Assembly: GCA_029239785.1 (NCBI GenBank)
Contig: JARBUG010000012.1
Location: 1 to 55,236, forward strand
Direction: 5' to 3'
From: Symbiobacteriaceae bacterium
GTDB taxonomy: Bacteria; Bacillota; Sulfobacillia; Symbiobacteriales; Symbiobacteriaceae
Length of the DNA stretch: 55,236 nucleotides
The position numbers and the translations under genes were made by a program. Each line of letters begins with the position of its first letter. The stretch's first letter is position 1. Below, piece after piece: positions 50,621 to 55,236 of the stretch. The notes under the pieces were generated by a model, which saw only the letters and a list, made by a program, of their open reading frames with translations, searched no databases and was not told the origin of the DNA.

Positions 50621-51958
50621 TGAATAGCCTGAGCGATTCCACGAACGCCACCCTGGCGTCCAGCCATCGGCCAGCATCCGGTGCATGATCTGCCAGGTAA
50701 CAACCGTATCGGACAGGGCGCGGTGCAAATCGACGTTGGTCGTGTCAATGCCCAGGTAGGCGGCGGCATTCTGCAGCCCCACCTGCCGCGACTCCAGGCC
50801 GTAAAAGCGGGAGAACGCCCGCTGCACGTCGATCAGCGGGACTTCCGTAATCGGTGAGGGAATGCCGGTCTTGACGCAGTTCTGGGTAATCACCTGGGCA
50901 TCGTCGGGACCCCACGTAACAAGAACGCCGTTCCCCCAGGGCGCCGCCGCAACCATGGAGGTCATCACCTCCGGGAGCGGCGGCGCCTTCCGCACATCGG
51001 CGGGATTGATCCCCGTCATCTCCCAGGACTTCGACCAGGCATCTTCGACATTCTCCACCTGAACCAGGCTGGAGAAGGAGCGCTCTGACAGGGCATACGA
51101 CCCGTCGCCATGCCGCTCCGCCACCACCAGCGCCACTTCGATCAAGCGGGAAAAGCGCTCCCGCCTGAGCGACACATGCTCACAGTCCAGCACGATGAAC
51201 GCCGGCACGACCTGGGGCAAGGGACGCCGTTCGATTCCCAGGTTGTTCTGCCGTTCACGCAACTGCTCCCACCGTTCAATGCGCATCTCTTCGGCGGCTT
51301 CGCCCATTTCGCTGCCGCTGATGATGGCGGCGGGTGTGGATGCCGGCGTCCAATCGCTCGCGAGGAGCTTGCCCAGAATCGCATGCATGCCCCGCACGGC
51401 GGGCACCGACCCGGACGACCAGTAATCGCCCTCCGGCGTAAGGTTGAGCGATTGCACGGCGTTCCGGGGCGTTTTGCAGTGCCCAGTCTTCAGGTCGAAA
51501 TGCATGGCAGCAGCGGCTTGCAGGTCAAGCACCTGCGCTCGGGCCAACGGGTTCTCCAGCCCCTTCGACCGCACATACTCGTGCAGGCGGTAGGCCATGT
51601 TGCCCCACATCACCACGGTGGCCGAGTCCAGTGAAAACGTCTGCTTCAAGTGGGCGAAGACTTCCGCCGGTGCTGGGGCGCGCCGGTTCTCTTCTTCCGT
51701 CACGCCGGTGGCGCTGCCGTCTGTGCCATCCCCCTGGGGGGTATCAGGGAGGTCGCAGCGAACCAGTGTGCGATACGTCGCCGCGGGGCCTCCGCCGTAC
51801 TGCTGGGCGGCAACTTCCATCAGTTCGGTTCTGGCAGGCCGCGCAAAGGCGCCATGCATGATTACGTAGGTAGCAGGAGATTGGCCCGACGTAGAAAAGA
51901 CCTCCTTAGCGAAACCGGCGGACCGAGCGCTCCCGCGCCTTGGCCGCCTCGGTTTCAC
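50612..51958 (-). CDS. Tandem exonuclease-fold protein: inactive domain plus KapD-like active domain
   Basis: The C-terminal half (about residues 250-440) is a DEDDh 3'-5' exonuclease like KapD/ERI1: Asp258 and Glu260 in VLDCEH, WGPDD (352-353), and His412/Asp417 in LHRALSD. The N-terminal half (about 28-205) is a diverged copy of it: TYVIMHGAFA aligns with FIVLDCEHVS, VVMWGNMAYR with VLVTWGPDDA, and the closing LASDWTP with LADGWTP. All catalytic positions of that copy are lost. KapD inhibits sporulation in Bacillus, so a regulatory RNA- or DNA-trimming role is possible. The start is unclear. GTG 51958 lies inside the DUF2277 gene. A perfect AAGGAGGT (overlapping the DUF2277 stop) is followed 7 nt later by an in-frame ACG at 51892, not ATG. 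The next ATG is 51859, inside the first beta strand. Confidence 0.82.
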   Translation of the reverse strand: MKPRRPRRGSARSAGFAKEVFSTSGQSPATYVIMHGAFARPARTELMEVAAQQYGGGPAATYRTLVRCDLPDTPQGDGTDGSATGVTEEENRRAPAPAEVFAHLKQTFSLDSATVVMWGNMAYRLHEYVRSKGLENPLARAQVLDLQAAAAMHFDLKTGHCKTPRNAVQSLNLTPEGDYWSSGSVPAVRGMHAILGKLLASDWTPASTPAAIISGSEMGEAAEEMRIERWEQLRERQNNLGIERRPLPQVVPAFIVLDCEHVSLRRERFSRLIEVALVVAERHGDGSYALSERSFSSLVQVENVEDAWSKSWEMTGINPADVRKAPPLPEVMTSMVAAAPWGNGVLVTWGPDDAQVITQNCVKTGIPSPITEVPLIDVQRAFSRFYGLESRQVGLQNAAAYLGIDTTNVDLHRALSDTVVTWQIMHRMLADGWTPGWRSWNRSGYSSL

Positions 51959-52173
51959 GGTCCTTGGGTGCAGAGGTTGTTACAAGAGCGGCGAGCAATG
52001 CGGCCGAGGCTTGCGCCACCTCGTCAACCGCCCGGTTGAAGGCCGCTTCGTTGGCAGCAGACGGCCGCGTGAAGCCGCTGATCTTCCGCACATATTGCAG
52101 TGCCGCAGCCCGGACCTCATCCTCCGTGGCCGGCGGCTGAAAGTTGTACAGGGGCCTGATGTTCCGACACATC
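51906..52173 (-). CDS. DUF2277 family protein
   Basis: An 88-residue protein that begins MCRNIRPLYNFQPPATEDEV and continues RAAALQYVRKISGFTRPS, the complete conserved pattern of DUF2277. It ends in an Arg/Lys-rich helix (EAAKARERSVRRFR). Its function is not established; the basic tail and small helical body would allow nucleic-acid binding. ATG 52173 has GAGGTGA 6 nt upstream; longer in-frame starts to 52346 are not supported. The stop codon TAA is part of the TAAGGAGGT ribosome binding site of the exonuclease gene, so the two are translationally coupled and may work together. Confidence 0.92.
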
Positions 52174-52399
52174 CCACTCACCTCATCTCTCTGTCCGCCG
52201 CTCTTTCGAGATGGACCCGTTAGCCCCCTGCCGGACGCACGCAATTTGTCGCAAATCGTGGTGGAAGGGTTTTTAACATTCTCAGCGAATTTGTCGTACA
52301 CCAGGCCGCTCCGGTGTTTCTGAGGGTGGTTTGGGCCGTCCCGCACCGGTGCAGAATAGGGCAGGTACCGTTAGTCTGGCTATAAGGAGCTGTTCTTTC

Positions 52400-52825
52400 G
52401 TGGGCATGCGTATGAATCCGTACATAACGACGAATGGAAACGGTAGGGAAGTCGTCGCGTTTTACCAGCAGGCGCTGGGCGCCGAAGTGCTTGGCGTCAT
52501 GACCTTTGGCGAGGGTCCTTCCGACCCCAATTACCAAATGCCCGAAGAAGCCAAGGACCGCATCATGCACGCCCATCTCAAGGTTGGCGAAACCGACCTC
52601 ATGCTCTCCGACACCTTCCCCGGTCAGCCGCTGCAGGTCGGCAACCAGGTGACCATCGCCCTCATGGTGGAGAATGTTGACCAGGGCAAGCGCATCTTCG
52701 AGGCCCTCGCCGAAGGCGGCCAGGTATCCATGCCGTTCCAGCAGACCTTCTGGAGCCCCGGCTACGGTATGGTCACCGATAAGTTCGGCACCCCGTGGCA
52801 GGTCTCCACGGAAGCCAAGCAGTAA
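52400..52825 (+). CDS. PhnB-like VOC family protein
   Basis: A protein of about 141 residues of the YjdN/PhnB-type VOC branch: NPYITTNGNGREVVAFYQQA at the start, MHAHLKVGETDLMLSDTFPG in the middle and WSPGYGMVTDKFGTPWQVST at the end. E. coli PhnB sits in the phosphonate operon but is not needed for phosphonate breakdown, and these proteins remain functionally unassigned. AAGGAG lies 10 nt before GTG 52400, which I prefer to ATG 52406 or ATG 52412, both close behind it. It is monocistronic, with a strong terminator. Confidence 0.92.
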   Translation: MGMRMNPYITTNGNGREVVAFYQQALGAEVLGVMTFGEGPSDPNYQMPEEAKDRIMHAHLKVGETDLMLSDTFPGQPLQVGNQVTIALMVENVDQGKRIFEALAEGGQVSMPFQQTFWSPGYGMVTDKFGTPWQVSTEAKQ

Positions 52826-52837
52826 GGTTCCCTATAA

Positions 52838-52880
52838 ACGAAGGGACTCGCGACGCCGGTCGCGAGTCCCTTCGTCTTTG
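52838..52880. terminator. Terminator with perfect 17-bp stem
   Basis: ACGAAGGGACTCGCGAC (52838-52854) and its exact complement (52859-52875) flank GCCG, followed by CTTTG. It lies 12 bp past the VOC gene stop. Confidence 0.9.
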
Positions 52881-53038
52881 CCCGCCAGGACACATATCAT
52901 GAGCCTAGTCTGCCCATCTCTGGCGGGCCTATCCCTGCCTTCCTGCCACGCATTGATGATTTGTGCATGAAGGAATTCCCAGGAGATCCGGCGAACTGCT
53001 AAATAGGATCTTGAAGGATGAGAGGGAGGGCATTCCGG

Positions 53039-54169
53039 TTGAAAGGCAGGAAGCGTCGGTTCGCGGGCGTCGTGGCAGCCGCAGCCCTGTTGCTGACCAC
53101 ACTTGTACAGCCGGCCTCGGCGGCAACGTCGGCCCCGTTAACGGTCGAAGCGCGGCTGGATGCACTGGAGGAGCGGCTGACGCAGTTGGAGAAGGCGCTG
53201 GCGCTCTCCACGTTCAACGTGGTCAGCCTGGCGGAAGAGGCGGCCCCGGCGGTCGTCAGCCTGTACCTTGTCAACGGCCGCGATCAGGTTGAGTCGCAGG
53301 GCACGGGCTTTCTGATCGAAAGCAGCGGCCTGATTCTGACCAACGCGCACGTAGTGGAAGGCGACGAGACGATCAAGGTCAAATTCCACGACGGCAAGGT
53401 GGTCGACGCCGAACGGCGGCTGCTCGATCCGTTCCTGGACATGGCTGTGCTGGACATTGAAGGCGAGGACTATCCGACGCTGGACTTTGCCACCGCCAAG
53501 CCGAAGGTGGGCGAGCCGGTGGTCGTCATCGGCAACGCCTGGGGCTACTCGAACAGCGTCACGGTGGGCATCGTCAGCGGCATGGACCGGCCCGACCCAT
53601 ATCATTACTGGCACTACCCGTCGCTTCAGACCGACGCGGCCATCAACCACGGCAACTCGGGCGGCCCCCTGCTAAACGCCCGGGGCGAGGTAGTGGCCAT
53701 GGCGACCTGGACGGAACTGAAAGAGGAGACCGACTCCATCGCCTTCGGTATTCCGTCGGACCAGATCCAGGCGGCCCTCGACCGGTACCAGAAGGGGCGG
53801 GGCATCGTCCGCCCGTGGCTGGGCCTGTCGAGCCGTGAGCCCCACTGGTCGCGGGCCGGGCTGCCCAACACCTACGGGTTGCTGGTGACGGGCGCCCACC
53901 TTGCCGGCGCCGGTGGCAGGAGCGGCATCCGCCGGGGAGACTGGATTACCCACGTGAACGGTAAGCCCGTCAACTACCTGATGGAACTGCGGGCGGAGTT
54001 GGAGCGGCACAACCCTGGCGACACCATTACCATGACCATCGACCGGGAGAACGCCGCCGGCACGGATTGGGAGACCGCCACGGTCAAGGTGAAACTGGGT
54101 GAGTTCTCGTCCAAGGTGGAGGCGCTGGTGCCGTGGGAGTATAACCCCGATACCGACGATCTTTTCTAA
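53039..54169 (+). CDS. HtrA-like secreted serine protease with PDZ domain
   Basis: A 376-residue trypsin-like protease. A basic start (KGRKRRF) and hydrophobic stretch ending ASA make a signal peptide or anchor. A short coiled coil follows (VEARLDALEERLTQLEKALA). The protease core has His104 (LTNAHVV), Asp134 (PFLDMAVLD) and Ser207 (GNSGGPL), all intact. The last 120 residues are a PDZ domain (GLLVTGAHLAGAGGRSGIRR, GDWITHVNGKPV). It should degrade or refold damaged proteins outside the membrane. I start it at TTG 53039 because GAGGGAGGG lies 8 nt upstream; ATG 53018 would put that sequence inside the gene and has no spaced RBS. Confidence 0.93.
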   Translation: MKGRKRRFAGVVAAAALLLTTLVQPASAATSAPLTVEARLDALEERLTQLEKALALSTFNVVSLAEEAAPAVVSLYLVNGRDQVESQGTGFLIESSGLILTNAHVVEGDETIKVKFHDGKVVDAERRLLDPFLDMAVLDIEGEDYPTLDFATAKPKVGEPVVVIGNAWGYSNSVTVGIVSGMDRPDPYHYWHYPSLQTDAAINHGNSGGPLLNARGEVVAMATWTELKEETDSIAFGIPSDQIQAALDRYQKGRGIVRPWLGLSSREPHWSRAGLPNTYGLLVTGAHLAGAGGRSGIRRGDWITHVNGKPVNYLMELRAELERHNPGDTITMTIDRENAAGTDWETATVKVKLGEFSSKVEALVPWEYNPDTDDLF

Positions 54170-54257
54170 GCAGTCAGACCGTTCCCGCACAGGCGGCAGC
54201 AACGTCCTAAACTTTGGCGTTGCCTAATAGTACAGACCTGTGAGGGGAGCGATTTCA

Positions 54258-54776
54258 GTGACGATCGAGCGTGCTGCTGCGTTTATGTTTGCGGGGAGCC
54301 AGGCCACGTTGGTTGGGCCGGAGCTGAAGGTGGGCGACAAGGCGCCTGCGTTCACGGCCACAGGCACCAATCTGGCGGCGGTGGGTTCGGGCGAGTATGC
54401 CGGCAAAGTCCGCATTATTAGCTCCGTGCCGTCGCTGGACACGGGCGTGTGCGACACCCAGACCCGGCGCTTCAACCAGGAGGCCGCGAACCTGGGCGAG
54501 AACGTGGTGGTGCTGACGCTCTCCATGGACCTGCCCTTTGCGCAGAAGCGCTGGTGCGGCGCCGCCGGCGTCGACCGGGTAGTGACGCTGTCCGATTTCC
54601 GGGAGGGCTCCTTCGGCGCTGCCTACGGCACGCTGATGAAGGAATGGCGCCTCCTCTCGCGGGCGGTCTTCGTGGTCGACTCGCAGGAGAACGTGGTCCA
54701 TGTGGAGTACTGCAAGGCCGGGGGCGAACAGCCCAACTACGATGCGGCCCTTGAGGCGGCCCGGGCGGCGAAGTAA
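54258..54776 (+). CDS. tpx: Thiol peroxidase Tpx
   Basis: A 172-residue atypical 2-Cys peroxiredoxin. The peroxidatic Cys65 lies in SLDTGVCDTQTRRFN and the resolving Cys100 in FAQKRWCGAAG, the exact Tpx arrangement. It reduces H2O2 and alkyl hydroperoxides with thioredoxin, in the cytoplasm. GTG 54258 is chosen because GAGGGGAG lies 9 nt upstream and the N-terminus (VTIERAAAFMFAGSQATLVG) then aligns with family starts; a frame to 54240 adds a few residues. It is a single gene with a textbook terminator. Confidence 0.97.
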   Translation: MTIERAAAFMFAGSQATLVGPELKVGDKAPAFTATGTNLAAVGSGEYAGKVRIISSVPSLDTGVCDTQTRRFNQEAANLGENVVVLTLSMDLPFAQKRWCGAAGVDRVVTLSDFREGSFGAAYGTLMKEWRLLSRAVFVVDSQENVVHVEYCKAGGEQPNYDAALEAARAAK

Positions 54777-54793
54777 ACCGTAATCTATGCGTG

Positions 54794-54831
54794 CAGCCGG
54801 GGGATGTGACTCCCCCGGCTGTTTTTCTTTT
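54794..54831 (+). terminator. Rho-independent terminator of tpx
   Basis: CAGCCGGGGGA (54794-54804) and TCCCCCGGCTG (54811-54821) form a perfect 11-bp stem followed by TTTTTCTTTT, 17 bp past the stop codon. Confidence 0.96.
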
Positions 54832-54838
54832 GCCCAAT

Positions 54839-55113
54839 GGGCTCTTCGACAAGATCCGTGCGCCATGTGCCCGCCCCTGTGGGCTTCACTTAGCTCCGGA
54901 CCCCGGCGCCCTCCGGGGGCCCACCCGCCAGGACGCCTGCCTCTGCGCCCACTTTTGCATGATGGCACCGAGGTTTCGCGTGCGCAGATGGTCGGAGCCG
55001 GCGAAAACCCCCGTTTGCGGGGCGAAATCGGGCTCTCCGCCCATCCGCACACGGGTCCTCAAAGGGCAGGCGTGCAAATCAGGGCGGAGCCCCCAGGGGC
55101 GGGCGCACACAAG
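54839..55113. mobile_element. Second, longer copy of the MITE-like repeat, right end missing
   Basis: The left part, from GGGCTCTTCGACAAGATCCG to the GCTCCGGACCCCG block, and the right part, from GCCCATCCGCACA to CAGGGGCGGGCGC, match the element at 22006-22189. Between them lie about 85 extra bases with their own small palindromes. The right terminal repeat seen in the other copy is absent. No coding sequence is evident. Confidence 0.7.
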
Positions 55114-55236
55114 TAGCTGGGCGCCCTTCGGGCGCCGCAGGTTGCTGACAAAATGTTCGAGCGTGCATAAGGCCGTATCGATATGCAAGCCCAGGGTGCG
55201 CTGGCGCGGGATTCCGGACAACTTTTTTGCCGCTGA
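55114..55236. other. Window edge: small hairpin and unassigned sequence
   Basis: GGCGCCC (55120-55126) and GGGCGCC (55130-55136) form a tight hairpin. The remaining 100 bases to the window edge have an open minus-strand frame with no recognisable product. It may continue outside the window. Confidence 0.4.

Noticed and set aside
54886..55221. Minus-strand ORF of 111 codons at the window edge
   Set aside because: It runs through the MITE-like repeat and lacks recognisable domains; only its first 40 codons lie outside the repeat.

Overview
The window is about 55 kb of GC-rich DNA. The gene set is that of an endospore-forming, flagellated or chemotactic, high-GC Firmicute, most like Symbiobacterium. 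The supporting genes are a YhcN/YlaJ-type spore lipoprotein, a KapD-like exonuclease, a VanR/VanS-type two-component pair, a FabL-type enoyl reductase domain, a YkvI-like membrane protein and strong AGGAGG-type ribosome binding sites, many with GTG or TTG starts. The organism name is inferred from gene content only; no database was searched.

Layout. 1-9.1 kb: mostly metabolic singletons (a K+-independent-type H+-pyrophosphatase, a VOC protein, a Tat-exported metallophosphoesterase, a beta-lactamase-fold hydrolase, a Nudix hydrolase, a double GNAT, an arylamine N-acetyltransferase-like protein and an APC permease). 9.1-9.5 kb: a nested palindrome and ten 22-bp tandem repeats. 9.5-17.4 kb: an accessory-looking stretch with a lipoprotein, a membrane-anchored Mrr-like nuclease, decayed genes (an FAD-protein stump and a frameshifted HsdR_N-like gene), dispersed hairpin repeats, tiny ORFs, a small XRE regulator and an exonuclease-TerB-BRCT protein. 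17.4-26 kb: an MFS transporter, a chemoreceptor, an ASCH protein, a MITE-like element, a frameshifted sulfite-oxidase-like gene, and a response regulator, sensor kinase and M23 peptidase operon. 26.2-30.9 kb: a complete five-gene branched-chain amino acid type ABC transporter. 31-37 kb: a spore lipoprotein with Gly/Thr-rich insertions, a VOC protein, an LLM flavoprotein, a YkvI-like protein and a SpeD-SpeE fusion.

37.5-50.6 kb is the most unusual region. It is a tight five-gene operon for a non-canonical, fully reducing polyketide/fatty-acid synthase. Protein 1 is AT-ACP-ACP. Protein 2 (1891 aa) reads FabL-like SDR enoyl reductase-KS-CLF-like pseudo-KS-KR-DH. These are followed by a cytochrome P450, a second KR joined to a degenerate DH, and an HxxxD-type acyltransferase. 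Genes are 0-9 bp apart or overlap. Together they could build a reduced acyl chain, hydroxylate it and transfer it to an acceptor; the product is unknown.

50.6-55.2 kb: a tandem dead-plus-live exonuclease overlapping a DUF2277 gene, a second PhnB-like VOC protein, an HtrA-like protease, thiol peroxidase Tpx, and a second partial copy of the MITE-like element. I saw no rRNA, tRNA, CRISPR array, intact transposase or phage gene.
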